Origin: Triglochin maritima
Lineage: Eukaryota; Streptophyta; Magnoliopsida; Alismatales; Juncaginaceae
Length of the DNA stretch: 64,000 nucleotides
NCBI GenBank assembly: GCA_963682175.1
Contig: OY821770.1
Coordinates: 15,902,501 to 15,966,500, forward strand
Direction of reading: 5' to 3'
Notes under the pieces: generated by a model
What the model saw: the letters and a program-made list of their open reading frames with translations, nothing else
Databases searched by the model: none
Told to the model about the DNA's origin: nothing
Shown here: positions 46,419 to 57,574 of the stretch, in pieces
Numbering within the stretch: the stretch's first letter is position 1
How the letters are laid out: the number at the start of each line of letters is the position of its first letter
Position numbers and translations under genes: made by a program

Positions 46419-47935
46419 GAATCTCTCTCTCCACTCTTTCACACTCTCTCACATCCCTCTCTCTTTTTTGAATCTCTCTCTCCACCAAACACAATCTCTT
46501 TCTCTCTCTTATCACTCACTCACTCTCACCCCTTTGTCTCTCTCTTGAATCTTCTCTCTCCTTTCTCCCTCTCTCTCCACTCTTTCACTCTCTCTCTTGA
46601 ATCTTTCTTTCTCTCCTTTCTACCTCCACTCTTTCACACTCTCTCCCTTTTCTCCCTCTCCAATCTCACTCTCTCTCATCCATCTTTCTATCTCTCTCTC
46701 TCTACACTTTCACTCTCTCTCATTCCCCTCTCCATATCTTGAATCTCTCTCTCCACGAAATGCAACCACTTTCTCTCTCTCTCCTTTCTCCCTATCCACT
46801 CTCTCACTCTCTATCTTGAATCTCTCTTTCTCTCATTTCTCCCTCTCCATTTTTTCACTCTCCCTCTCATTTCTCGCTCTCCAATCTCACTCTTTCACTC
46901 TCTCTCATCTCTCTCTCTCATCCTTCTTTCTCTCTCCCTCTCTCCTTTCTCCCTCTCCACTCTTTTACTCTCTCTCCTTTCTCCCTCTCCAATCTTTCCC
47001 ACTCTCTCATTTCTCCCTCTCCACTCTTTCACTCTCTCTCTCTCATCCCTCTCTTTTCTCCCTTTTTAATCTCACTCTCTCATCCCTCTTTCTCTCTCTC
47101 TTGAATCTCTATCTCCTTTCTCCTCTCCACGAAGATTGGAGAGATAAATTCAAGAGATTGGAATGAAAGAGAGAGAGAGAGAGTGAGAGAGTGGAGAGGG
47201 AGAAATGAGAGAGAGAGAGAAAAGAGAGGGATGAGAGAGAGTGAATGATTGGGTAGGGAGAAAGGAGAGAGAGTGTGAAAGATTGGAGAGGGAGAAAGGA
47301 GAGAGAGTGTGAAAGATTGGAGAGGGAGAAAGGAAAGAGAGTAAAATAGTGGAGAGGGAGAAAGGAGAGAGGGAGAGAGAAAGAAGGATGAGAGAGAGAG
47401 TGATAGAGTGGAGAGAGAGTGATGAGAGAGAGAAAGTGGGATGCTAGAGAGAGAAAGGATAGAGAGAGTGAAAGAGCGGATAGGGAGAAAGGAGAGAAAG
47501 AGAGAGTGAAGAGAGAGTGAAAGAGTGGAGAGGAGAAAGGATAGAGAAAGATTCATGAGAGAGAGAAAGAGGTTGCATTTCGTGGAGAGAGAATGGAATG
47601 AGAGAGAGTGAAAGTGTGGAGAGAGAGAAAATGGGATGAGAGGGAGAATGAAAGATTGGAGAGGGAGAAAGGAGAGAGAGTGTGAAAGAGTGGATGTAGA
47701 AAGAAGAGAAATAGGGATGAGAGAGATTCATGAGAGTGTGTGATGAGAGAGAGAAGTTGTGTTTTTTGAAGAGAGATAAAGAGGGATGAGAGAGAGATTC
47801 ATGAGAGAGAAAGAGATTGCATTTCATGGAGAGAGAAATGAGAGAGATTCAAGAGAGAGAGCGAGATGAGAGAGAGTGAAAGAGTGGAGACGGAGAAAGG
47901 AGTGAGGGAGAGAGAAAGATTGGAGAGGGAGAAAG

Positions 47936-47974
<39 letters not shown>

Positions 47975-48350
47975 TCAATAGAGAGAAAGAAAGAAAGAAA
48001 GATTCAAGAATGAGAGAAAGTGAGAAAAAAATTCAAGAGAGAGGGAAAGAATGAAAGATTCAAGAGAGAGGGAAAGAATGAAAGATTCAAGAGAGAGAGT
48101 GAAAGAGTTGTGAGGTAGAAAGATTCAAGAGAGAGAGTGAAAGGGTGATGAGAGAGAGTGAAAGTGTGATGAGAGAGAGAGTGGAGGTGTTAAGGAGAGA
48201 AAGAAAGAGAGAGAAAAGATTCAAGAGAGATGGAAAGAAAGAAAGATTCAAGAAAGAGAGAGAAAAAGATTCAAGAGAGAGAGGGAAAGAAAAAAAAGAT
48301 TCAAGAGAGAGAATGAAGAGTGGTAAGAGAGAGAAAGATTCAAGAGAGAG
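45826..48350. repeat. 2.5 kb polypyrimidine/polypurine inverted repeat
   Basis: 45826-47135 is almost pure pyrimidine, built from variants of TTGAATCTCTCTCC and ACTCTTTCACTCTCTC. 47158-48350 is almost pure purine and reads as its inverse. Non-simple landmarks pair symmetrically about 47.15 kb: CCACGAAATGCAACC at ~46752 with its complement at ~47571, and CACAATCTCTTTC at ~46487 with its counterpart at ~47755. It is a real imperfect palindrome, not only two simple repeats. Long Leu/Ser-rich frames here have no other support. The right arm ends within a chromovirus gag fragment. Confidence 0.88.
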
Positions 48351-48870
48351 TCACATAAGTCTCAGAACAATAATGCTCCAGGGCGTTAAACCTGCTAATG
48401 TAGCTAGCCAAGGACATCTCCTTCTGCTTGAGGGCCAAGAACTCCTTCTTCTTCCTGTCTCTGACGTGCTGCAGAAAGAACTGTTGGTTGAACTCCTCAA
48501 GGAATTACTCCCAGCTCACGTCATCTCGGTCAGTAAACACCATTGCAGATGTGGTCCTCCACCAGTTTGCTGTCTCACCATCCAGCACATAGGTGTTCAG
48601 GTCCACCATCCGCTCTGGTACACAACCAATCGCTTGGAAAATCCTCTGGATCTTAAAGACTCAGTCCTCTGCAGCCTCAGGGTCACTCCTGCCATCAAAA
48701 CTAGGCGGGTGCTGCCTCATGAAGCGATCATGCTCCGCACCTGTCCCTGTCTGCTATGCCCTTGCCACCTGACGCTCAAGGAACTCGCCCAACCTATCCC
48801 AGGTAGCGCCCTCAGTGACATCACTGACACTGCGCTCATTCGCGACGTCCCTCACATGTCTCGGAGGCAT
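48351..48870 (-). pseudogene. Truncated gag of a second chromovirus
   Basis: From ATG 48870 (MPPRHVRDVANERS) the minus strand reads a gag N-terminus like that at 14580: [30 protein letters not shown]. It ends abruptly at HYCSETYVT, where the purine repeat starts (48350). In-frame stops occur near 48754, 48661 and 48506. Everything downstream of gag is lost. Confidence 0.88.
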
Positions 48871-48982
48871 CTGGAACAAGAAATAACTCAAGATTAGCCA
48901 TGAATGTATGCTAAATGTAAAGTGCAACCTAACACTACTACACCGGGGTGATTTCTTTGGGAGCCATACATAGGAACCGACT

Positions 48983-48994
48983 GCTCTGATACCA
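48983..48994 (-). other. Primer-binding site (tRNA-iMet) of the truncated chromovirus
   Basis: The coding strand reads TGGTATCAGAGC, three bases from the LTR edge at 48998, arranged as in the complete element at 14689-14704. Confidence 0.88.
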
Positions 48995-48997
48995 AGT

Positions 48998-50073
48998 TGT
49001 AACATCCTAAAATAGCGGAAAATTTGAAATTTTAAACAATAAGCAATCTCAAGATAACAACATACCAAACAAGAATGGTACTCATAAATATAACTAGTCG
49101 GTGCACCACATACATAGGAGTTTGTCAAAAGACATGATTACATCAATACAAACAAATGGATACAAGTATCATGACGACCTCGAAGAGTCCGAAGAGGATC
49201 CTAGCCCCAAAATGCGTGCGCCCGTTGTCACCACCCGACACGACCTACTGCGGTCATGAAACATGAATCAATAACAATGCCTGAGTTTCCCATTAGGAAA
49301 CCCCGTATGTCAAGCTAGCCTATATGAATGCAACAATACGGTAAATGAACCTATCATACTAGTAGCATGTCATACAACCATCTGCAATGCAAAAAATCCC
49401 CTCCAAGGGTATGACCTCAATCCCTCGACAACAACAAGTACCCACAAAGGGTCAACAAGGACATCCGTCCAGCAACAACAAAGGGTCTCCCTCGGAAACC
49501 TACCGTAGGCACATACGGTCTTGCGGACAGTACGTGACGCACCCCCACACGCGACAACTCGAGCCAAAGGGATCGGTGAGGAGCGTCCTCACTTTCAAGC
49601 AAAGTAACCATGTGGTCTACACAACCCCAACGGAGCCGTAGCCCGATCGGTCCAAACATTCCCCGATAGGTGCCCAATCGAGGAATCATCGCCGGAACAA
49701 CATCGGAGGCATCGCCGGCACAACATTGGCGGTACAACATACGTCCGACATAACATCGGATGGCACAACCACAAGCCAGAACACCGTCGGCACCATCATC
49801 GCTTGCAAAAACCTCGACGGCATCGTCGGTACAACATACGTCCGACACAACATCGGACGGGTCCAGACCGTAGTCTGCAGGGTCATCATGATCCACGAGC
49901 CATGCATCAACATGCACTCGGATCCGCGATCCCTCAGGTTTGCTACTCTACAGAGAGTCAAGCAACAACACGTCACACCACTGTCCATCAACGGAGGTGG
50001 AGCGACCCAAGTGTCCACACTCTCTTCTACACGGCGGTCCCTGGGCAAGCACAAGCAATGTACCCGCCGTCAC
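48998..50073 (-). repeat. Interrupted 5' LTR of the truncated chromovirus
   Basis: Begins TGTAACATCCTAAAATAGCGG, related to the complete element's LTR (TGTAACGTACC...). It is cut at 50073 by insertion of LTR E; the missing part would lie beyond the nested elements. It holds another inverted-repeat cluster (CGTCCGAC, CATCGGA, CGGCATCGTCGG at 49680-49860) instead of CGGTCGACCG. Confidence 0.75.
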
Positions 50074-50126
50074 TGTTGGATTTCGTGTCCCCATGTATGT
50101 ATATATTTTAAATTTTTTAATATAAC

Positions 50127-51346
50127 TGATGAGAATTTTATTTATACCGCAAGTGCACGGTGTCAATGAAGACGTGGCAAATACGGGTCGAACACAAGGA
50201 GAGAGAGATTTGTTATTTTCGATTAAGGAGAAGAAGGAGAGAAGAAATAATTGGGTTTTGAGATTTTTGGATTTTAATTATCTAAAGCAAGAAACAAGAA
50301 CAAATAAACTAAAACAAGAACAAAGAGGTGAATTCCGTCGGGTGGAGGTTTAGATTTAAGGTTTAGATTAGAGAATTCTGAAACTTATAATAAATCATAT
50401 TAGTTATAAAGCATTACATGATAAATGATTTAACATAAACTCAAGTAATCAAAATATACTAACACGAAATTAAAATAATAACATTCATTCATCTTCTCTT
50501 CACCCTAAATCTGTCACCTCCACCCTTTGGAAGGAGTTAGAAACTCATAGAGGGAGAAAGAAGGGGTCCTTGAGACATTACAAAAGAAAACTAAAAGTAA
50601 GAAATAAAAGACAGAATTTTATTAATAAAAAGGAAGAATACAAAACTAAGATTAAGAATAAAACTACCACCAAAGACTAAGGACCCTTCTAACATCGTTC
50701 TTGGGTCTATTTATAGTTGCTACAAGGGATCTAGGTATAATATTGGAAAGTACACGTGTCCAGACACGACTGGACGAAATTGGGAGACGCGGATCGACTA
50801 GGGGACGGCGGAATCGCCGCATGGTGTGTGTGATCTGCGGCGGAATCGCCGCACATCATGCTCTGATTTGGTCCAGATTTTCGTTGAATGTTTATGGTAT
50901 GATTTGATCCTCCTTTACGCGTCTGGATTGATTCTTTCCATTCTTTTGAGCTCCGGATTAATTCCTTCACATATTTGGAGATATACATTGATTTTTCTAT
51001 ATATTTTCTCCAAGAGAATAAAGGCTACTCGTGATTTGCAATTAGGTCTTTGACTTTTTGCAGTTAAGTCCCCGACTACTTTTGTGCTTAAGTCCTTGTT
51101 CTTTTTGCAATTAGGACTTGAATGCTTTTATGCTTGGGATGCATTTCCATTCGTAACCCGATAATCTTGAACTTGGTCTTTATGATAGAAATGAGTCTTT
51201 TGCATGCGTTTATGCTCGGGATGTGGGTAAATTGCATTCAGGTCCCTGTAATCTGTAAATAAGACTAAACACATACCTTAGTAGCATTTATTGATGTAAA
51301 AGTAATCTAAATGAAAGACATATGATGCAATGTATACAATGCATCA
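50127..51346 (-). repeat. Left LTR (3' in coding sense) of the Athila-like element
   Basis: 1220 bp. It contains the palindrome-like GGCGGAATCGCC twice (50807-50820 and 50837-50852) next to a TATA box. It lacks a ~10-bp GTGATTTTCG segment present in the right LTR. Confidence 0.93.
50807..50852. repeat. GCGGCGGAATCGCCGC palindromes, left Athila-like LTR
   Basis: Two hairpin motifs with stem GGCG-GAAT-CGCC, the second extended to GCGGCGGAATCGCCGC, lie 17 bp apart. Their counterparts in the right LTR (57035-57080) sit about 90-145 bp upstream of the minus-strand TATAAATA (56936-56943); one of those copies carries a G-to-A change. Confidence 0.88.
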
Positions 51347-52460
51347 AATACCCCCACACCTAGATTTTGCTAGTCCCTAGCAAAACATAAGATACGAAAA
51401 ATAAAAACAGGGAAATCCTAACTCACTTTCGTAGGAATCACGGTTGCACTTAGCATGTGCAACAAGCCTTTAAACCTCCAAGTTTCCTAGGAGGAGGAGT
51501 GTTGTCTCCTAAGGGTTTTCAGCGGATATACCCACAAAATCCTAAATCAACGTTTCATTAATAGTTCTCAATATCCCTACCTCAACCTTATACATCTCAC
51601 TAAGAATTTTTGCATGCTCATTATATAAATCTAACTCATTAAAAATATGACTTGGTCTTTGTTCCTCCAACATTCACACCACTAACCCTTCTACACATGT
51701 CTATCACTTGAATTATTTTGCACGCCTCCTCTGGTGGTGAAGTATCATTCGGATCAACCATGGCATGGATCATTCTTTTAGCTTTGGCCTTGAGTATTAT
51801 TATTTTTTTTTCTTTTCTTTTCTTCCGTGATTCAACACATTTGCTTTTTGACACTTTTACCCTTTTGCATTCGTGTAGCGAGTTTGGTCGATAATCCCGA
51901 GCTGGTAAACTCAAGTTACCGGGTTTCAAGATACCCCTACGGACCAGTGACTCAAAGGCTTGGGCTTTTGTAATCATTTTGCAAAATGTGTTTTCTTCAC
52001 TTTATTCCTTTATTTTTATTTTTATTTTCCTCAAGGCTTAATTGCTATTAGAAGTCCACACTTCCCGGTATATTTTCCTCAACCTCTGCTTTTTATCAAC
52101 CACTTCAAAGATTTGATTCATCCAATTTAAGTGCATACATGTCTTAAAGGGCAATGGGTTATTTCTTTGGAACTTAGATTTATGTCACAATTTCTACAAG
52201 CAGAACAATATAATAAGGAACAAAAACTCAATGCAATTTGTACACGGGTTTTAGCAGTTCAATCTTAAGCTATGTCATGAAACATTGATGATTTTTTTTT
52301 TATTTTTTATTTTTAGAAATAAAAGACAGATCTATAGATAAATATATACATAAACACCCCCCACACCTAAATCATGCATTGTCCTCAATGTATGCAAATA
52401 TAAAGCAAATGCACTTATTACCTTGGTGAACTGCGGTGGACGGATGGAATTTGCTCAAAG
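51347..52460 (-). other. 3' non-coding region of the Athila-like element
   Basis: About 1.1 kb between protease and 3' LTR. It includes the block (51410-51540) conserved in the relic at 28850-28985, which suggests functional constraint. A 112-codon frame (51639-51977, starting MITKAQAFESLVRRG) is basic and is not recognised. The purine-rich strand next to the LTR (GGTGTGGGGGTATT on minus) is the probable polypurine tract. Confidence 0.7.
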
Positions 52461-54893
52461 TCAACCATAGTCAGAACTGGATTGAATGACACCATATTGG
52501 TGCATGTATCCAGTTGAATTGTTCCCCATGTTGCAATGAGAGTCCTGAGTCACAGGTTCCACACCCCTCACATAAATTGGTTCTCTTATTTGCTCGAGTG
52601 ATGGTGGGTGTGTAGATGAATTCCTCCCCTTTTTCTTACTTCCTTTTTGATTTTGTGATGATTCAGAAATCTTATAGATACGCGATTTCATCACAACATC
52701 ACTTTGATTGCATATTATTTCTGGCTCACTATCAATATGAAAGATATTAAATTCAGCTTTTAAGTTCCCAAAAGATAGTTGCATGAGCCCATTTCGACAG
52801 TTTATCAATGCTTCAGAAGTGGCTAAAAAGGGTCTGCCTAGAATTACAGGGATTTGTTGTTTAGGATTTACAACAGGTGCGGTATCTAGTACGACAAAAT
52901 CCACTGGGTAAATGAAGTCACCAACCTTGATCAAAACATCCTCTACTATACCTCTTGGTTTCTTAATAGAGCAATCAGCAAATTGATGGGTTGTCTTAGA
53001 GGGTTTTAGTGGACCAATGTTCATTTGCTCATAGACAGAGTACGGGAGTAGGTTAACACTAGCACCAAGGTCTAGAAGGGCTTTGTTGATAAAAGTGTCT
53101 CCTATTGCACATGAAATTGTGGGACATCCAGGATCCTTATATTTTATAGGAGACGAGTTTGACAGGATAGAGCTTATGTTTGCAGTTAAGAATGCCTTCT
53201 TTGGTACGTTCGTTTTTCTCTTTTTAGTGCACAGATCTTTTAAGAATTTAGCATAAGCAGGTATTTGTTGAATCATGTCTAAGAGTGGAATGTTCACCTT
53301 AACTTGCTTAAATACTTCCAAGATTTTCTCCATTTGTGCACTTGAGTTCTTTTTGAGTCTATTAGGGAATGAGGCTTTAGGAACATAGACTCGCTCAGGT
53401 TCAGGTTGAGCTATGGGTTCAGGTTGAGTAGGTGGATTGGGCGTTTCAGATTGGACGTCGGGTTCAATGGTTAGGTCATATGTGGTAGCTTGATGGCTAG
53501 ATTGATTAGACGTTCTAGGATTTACCACATTATTGTCAATCTGTCTTCCGGACCGTAATGATACTACTGCATTTATTTGTTGGAACGGTCCTTCTTCATT
53601 CACCATTTGAACCGGTCTAGGGTTGTTATTTCCTGAAGGTGGTTGATAGGATTGATATGAATTATTAAATCTAGGGTTCACCTCAGGTTGACTTGGAAAC
53701 CGACCATTTTCTCTTTCACCTACTATTTGTGCTAGTTGGCTGACTTGTGTTTCTAGCCTTTGGAAGGTCTGGTTGGTTGTTTGTATAAAAGTTTTCATCA
53801 AATTTTCCAAGCTTGTCAACCTAACCTCATGATCGTTATTGTTACTAAACCCAGATGATGTATTATTTTGGTTATACGGGTTTGGTTGTTGTCTAGGAGG
53901 TTGAGCCTGTTGGTTTGATGAGAAATTGGAATTATTACGCCAACCCGAGTTATAGGTTGATGCGTATGGGTCATTTCTAGCATGGTTATACATGGCATTA
54001 ACTTGGTCCCATTCCGCACAATCCTCCATTACATGACCAGTCTGACCACATCTAGAGCAAGGGATAGACGAGGCTTGATTCACTCGGTTTTGGGTTTGTA
54101 ACTCTAAACTTTCCATTCTGCGCATAAGGGTAGCTAGTTTTGCTTCAGCCGCTATGTTGGCATCTACAGCTAAGACACCTGGTCTGGGTTGACTTGCTAT
54201 TCTAGATCCAATACTCGGGTTAAGCGGTGTTCTAGCATTGTCCCATTGCATACTGTTTTCAGCTAAATCCTCAAGGAAAGTCCAGGCATCATTTTCATTT
54301 TTCGACATAAAGTTCCCATGGCTTACGAATTCTACCATAACCCTAGATGTGGGTGTCAATCCCTCATAAATAATTTGACATAATTGCCATCTCGGAATTC
54401 CATGATGAGGGCATTGGGTCAGAACACTTTTGAATATTTCTAGATAGGAATAGAACGGCTCGCTCTCAGACTGAACGAATGCAACAATTTCATTCCTAAT
54501 CCTCATAGTCTTATGGTTGGGGAAATATTTTTTTAGGAATACTTGAACAAACTCAGCCCAACTTCTAATGGATCTTTCGGCTAGACTATATAGCCATTTC
54601 TTAGCGTCGTCCTTCAGTGCCAGATGCACGAATTTCAGACGCACTGCCTCCTCAGGGATATGTTGGTATTGCATAAGAGAGCAGATTTCCTCAAATTCTC
54701 TAAGGAAGAGGTATGGGTCTTCCCTAGAGGTGAACTTTGGCAACATACTCATGTATTGTGCCTTAAGTTTGAAGTCGCGACCCGGGATGGTGGGCATAAC
54801 GATGCACGATGGCTGAGCAGCCATCGCTGGATAGCATCGATCCCTCAGAGTTATAGGTTGTGCAACAAGCGGGTCCACTACGTTCTCACCCAT
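52461..54893 (-). CDS. Gag-protease polyprotein of the Athila-like element, intact
   Basis: 810 residues from ATG 54893 (MGENVVDPLVAQ) with no interruption. The gag core (about 55-215) includes FLREFEEICSLMQYQ and WAEFVQVFLKKYFPNHKT. A CCHC zinc knuckle, CSRCGQTGHVMEDC, follows near 285. An Asn/Gln-rich linker comes next, then an aspartic protease around LLDLGASVNLLPYSVY (about 610) with the flap-side ILGRPFL. The active site reads DLGA where many family members have DTGA or DSGA. The frame is open upstream to 55031 but without an ATG. Gag packages the RNA into particles. In this element reverse transcriptase and integrase must come from another copy, so the intact gag frame suggests selection or recent descent from an active form. 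Confidence 0.9.
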   Translation of the reverse strand: MGENVVDPLVAQPITLRDRCYPAMAAQPSCIVMPTIPGRDFKLKAQYMSMLPKFTSREDPYLFLREFEEICSLMQYQHIPEEAVRLKFVHLALKDDAKKWLYSLAERSIRSWAEFVQVFLKKYFPNHKTMRIRNEIVAFVQSESEPFYSYLEIFKSVLTQCPHHGIPRWQLCQIIYEGLTPTSRVMVEFVSHGNFMSKNENDAWTFLEDLAENSMQWDNARTPLNPSIGSRIASQPRPGVLAVDANIAAEAKLATLMRRMESLELQTQNRVNQASSIPCSRCGQTGHVMEDCAEWDQVNAMYNHARNDPYASTYNSGWRNNSNFSSNQQAQPPRQQPNPYNQNNTSSGFSNNNDHEVRLTSLENLMKTFIQTTNQTFQRLETQVSQLAQIVGERENGRFPSQPEVNPRFNNSYQSYQPPSGNNNPRPVQMVNEEGPFQQINAVVSLRSGRQIDNNVVNPRTSNQSSHQATTYDLTIEPDVQSETPNPPTQPEPIAQPEPERVYVPKASFPNRLKKNSSAQMEKILEVFKQVKVNIPLLDMIQQIPAYAKFLKDLCTKKRKTNVPKKAFLTANISSILSNSSPIKYKDPGCPTISCAIGDTFINKALLDLGASVNLLPYSVYEQMNIGPLKPSKTTHQFADCSIKKPRGIVEDVLIKVGDFIYPVDFVVLDTAPVVNPKQQIPVILGRPFLATSEALINCRNGLMQLSFGNLKAEFNIFHIDSEPEIICNQSDVVMKSRIYKISESSQNQKGSKKKGRNSSTHPPSLEQIREPIYVRGVEPVTQDSHCNMGNNSTGYMHQYGVIQSSSDYG

Positions 54894-56320
54894 TGGATCC
54901 GGGTGAGGTGGTGCAACAGGTGGATGGGGGCTAAGTTCCAGACTGGAATCTAGATGAACTCGTGAGAGTCGATTACTCAAGTCCCGAATCCAAATCTGAG
55001 TGCACCGGGTTGAATCAATTTTTGAATTCAAATTCGAAATTTAAATTCCAAACTTAATTTCAAGAATTAATTACAATTTTTTTTTAATTTTCGTTTTTTT
55101 TACGTTTTTTTTTTCAAAAGGGAAACAAACAATAGAATGGGGCAAGATGAGAAAGGAATCCTAATCTAGAGAATTTAGGTGAGAAGAGAAAGAAGACTCA
55201 GATGAGAAGGGAAACCTAACTCTAAAGATAGAAAGAGGGTTGGTCAGAAAATTCCTAAGAAAGCACGGTTCAAACAATCCTAGACCTAGTGTCGCTTAGA
55301 TCTAGACGACTCCTAACTGGTTGAGTCGAATTGATTTGCTTGATTCACCTCCCTCACTAATCAAACCAACTTGGCCAGGCCGTGTATAGCTAGTGGGGGC
55401 GCTTCCGACAGAGTCGGTGCCAATTAGACAACCACTTCGCTTGGAAGACTTACGTCAACACAAAAACACTTTCTAGACACCAAATTAAATTCAATCGGCT
55501 TCAGGTCATAGCAAGTCAAACCAATTCTTCTCCTTAAATGAGTCCGAGTCCTTAGGGGCCAATGTCTAATTGATTTTAAATTTAAGGCTTAGGTGACACT
55601 TTAGGATTGTGATTTGTGGGCCACGGAAGGGTGATGAAATCCCCACCGTATCTTTGCATATGGAGTTGCCCTTAAGATAGTTTAACTTAGATCTAGCAAC
55701 GATAGTCAAACAATGGTCTTTAGTGGGGGGCAATTGCAAGGTTGTATGCAAACTAAATTATATGCTTAAATGCAATCGTTAAACCGCGATACGTACCTTG
55801 CCTCCAGCACTCTTCAACAATAAAAATAATTTGCAAGAATTTAGCAAGAATAATGCAAACAAAACATTATATGATGCATGCACTAAGTTTTTCTAGTTTT
55901 GCCAATTTTTAGGTCAGAGTTGAATTATTGCCAATTATGGAATTTAAGCTTAACACGTGCAATTCTAATAAAAGGAAATTTTCTGAAACTTGAAATTACG
56001 AGGAAAAAGGCAACAAAGGTTACCTACGCAATGCTCAGTCGGGTTCGCCGCCCGCTCACAAAATTTCAGTAGCTCCACGCGTCCACCTAGAGATGGTGCT
56101 AACCCCAGAAAAATTTGAAGCCCAGATGCTTCACTTGTGCGGCGATTCCGCCGCAGGTTCCTCTTGATGTGCGGCGATTCCGCCGCCCTTGTTGCTCAGA
56201 GTACGCTCAGATTTCGCCGCGCGCTCTGTTGTCTCCTGAAACACAAATCCAAATAGTTAGATCGCGCACAAGATAAACAGAATAGAATCGAAATCAACAA
56301 AAAACAAAATCTGCGTCGCC
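54894..56320 (-). other. 5' leader of the Athila-like element
   Basis: Untranslated leader between the primer site and gag, about 1.4 kb. It contains two exact GCGGCGATTCCGCCGC palindromes (56139-56186), the inverse complement of the LTR motif. No separate gene was seen. Confidence 0.7.
56138..56186. repeat. GCGGCGATTCCGCCGC palindromes in the Athila-like leader
   Basis: Two copies about 16 bp apart, each with an imperfect stem GCGGCG-ATTC-CGCCGC. A degenerate TTTCGCCGCGCG follows at 56212. Confidence 0.9.
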
Positions 56321-56338
56321 TCCCCGACAACGGCGCCA
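56321..56338 (-). other. Primer-binding site for tRNA-Asp
   Basis: The coding strand reads TGGCGCCGTTGTCGGGGA six bases from the LTR, complementary to the 3' end of tRNA-Asp as in Athila/Tat elements. It fixes the orientation as minus. Confidence 0.9.
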
Positions 56339-56344
56339 AAAACT

Positions 56345-57574
56345 TGATGAGAATTTTATTTATACCGCAAGTGCACGGTGTCAATGAAGACGTGGCAAAT
56401 ACGGGTCGAACACAAGGAGGGAGAGATTTGTTATTTTCGTGATTTTCGATTAAGGAGAAGAAGGAGAGAAGAAATAATTGGGTTTTGAGATTTTTGGATT
56501 TTAATTATCTAAAGCAAGAAACAAGAACAAATAAACTAAAACAAGAACAAAGAGGTGAATTCCGTCGGGTGGAGGTTTAGATTTAAGGTTTAGATTAGAG
56601 AATTCTGAAACTTATAATAAATCATATTAGTTATAAAGCATTACATGATAAATGATTTAACATAAACTCAAGTAATCAAAATATACTAACACGAAATTAA
56701 AATAATAACATTCATTCATCTTCTCTTCACCCTAAATCTGTCACCTCCACCCTTTGGAAGGAGTTAGAAACTCATAGAGGGAGGAAGAAGGGGTCCTTGA
56801 GACATTACAAAAGAAAACTAAAAGTAAGAAATAAAAGACAGAATTTTATTAATGAAAAGGAAGAATACAAAACTAAGATTAAGAATAAAAACTACCACCA
56901 AAGACTAAGGACCCTTCTAACATCGTTCTTGGGTCTATTTATAGTTGCTACAAGGGATCTAGGTATAATATTGGAAAGTACACGTGTCCAGACACGACTG
57001 GACGAAATTGGAGCACACGGATCGACTAGGGGACGGCAGAATCGCCGCATGGTGTGTGTGATCTGCGGCGGAATCGCCGCACATCATGCTCTGATTTGGT
57101 CCAGATTTTCGTTGAATGTTTATGGTATGATTTGATCCTCCTTTACGCGTCTGGATTGATTCTTTCCATTCTTTTGAGCTCCGGATTAATTCCTTCACAT
57201 ATTTGGAGATATACATTGATTTTTCTATATATTTTCTCCAAGAGAATAAAGGCTACTCGTGATTTGCAATTAGGTCTTTGACTTTTTGCAGTTAAGTCCC
57301 CGGCTACTTTTGTGCTTAAGTCTTTGTTCTTTTTGCAATTAGGACTTGAATGCTTTTATGCTTGGGATGCATTTCCATTCGTAACCCGATAATCTTGAAC
57401 TTGGTCTTTATGATAGAAATGAGTCTTTTGCATGCGTTTATGCTCGGGATGTGGGTAAATTGCATTCAGGTCCCTGTAATCTGTAAATAAGACTAAACAC
57501 ATACCTTAGTAGCATTTATTGATGTAAAAGTAATCTAAATGAAAGACATATGATGCAATGTATGCAATGCATCA
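56345..57574 (-). repeat. Right LTR (5' in coding sense) of the Athila-like element
   Basis: 1230 bp, nearly identical to 50127-51346. Minus-strand TATAAATA is at 56936-56943, with palindromes at 57035-57080 upstream of it. Confidence 0.93.

Larger units (their letters stand above)
50127..57574 (-). mobile_element. Athila-like gypsy element lacking pol (gag-protease only), 7.4 kb
   Basis: LTRs 50127-51346 and 56345-57574 (TGATGAGAATTTT...AATGCATCA) are flanked by the duplication ATAAC (50122-50126 and 57575-57579). A tRNA-Asp primer site adjoins the right LTR. Internally there is one long gag-protease frame (52461-54893), and no reverse transcriptase, RNase H, integrase or env-like sequence. 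Only 1.1 kb separates the protease from the 3' LTR. The LTRs differ by roughly ten substitutions and small indels, so it is fairly young and was mobile despite lacking pol. It inserted into LTR E. Confidence 0.93.

Noticed and set aside
45854..48338. Long Leu/Ser- or Glu/Arg-rich ORFs on both strands
   Set aside because: They are translations of TC/GA simple repeats, which have no stops in several frames; there are no domains.
54894..55031. N-terminal extension of the Athila-like gag
   Set aside because: The frame is open but has no ATG; the first ATG is at 54893, just before the conserved gag region.
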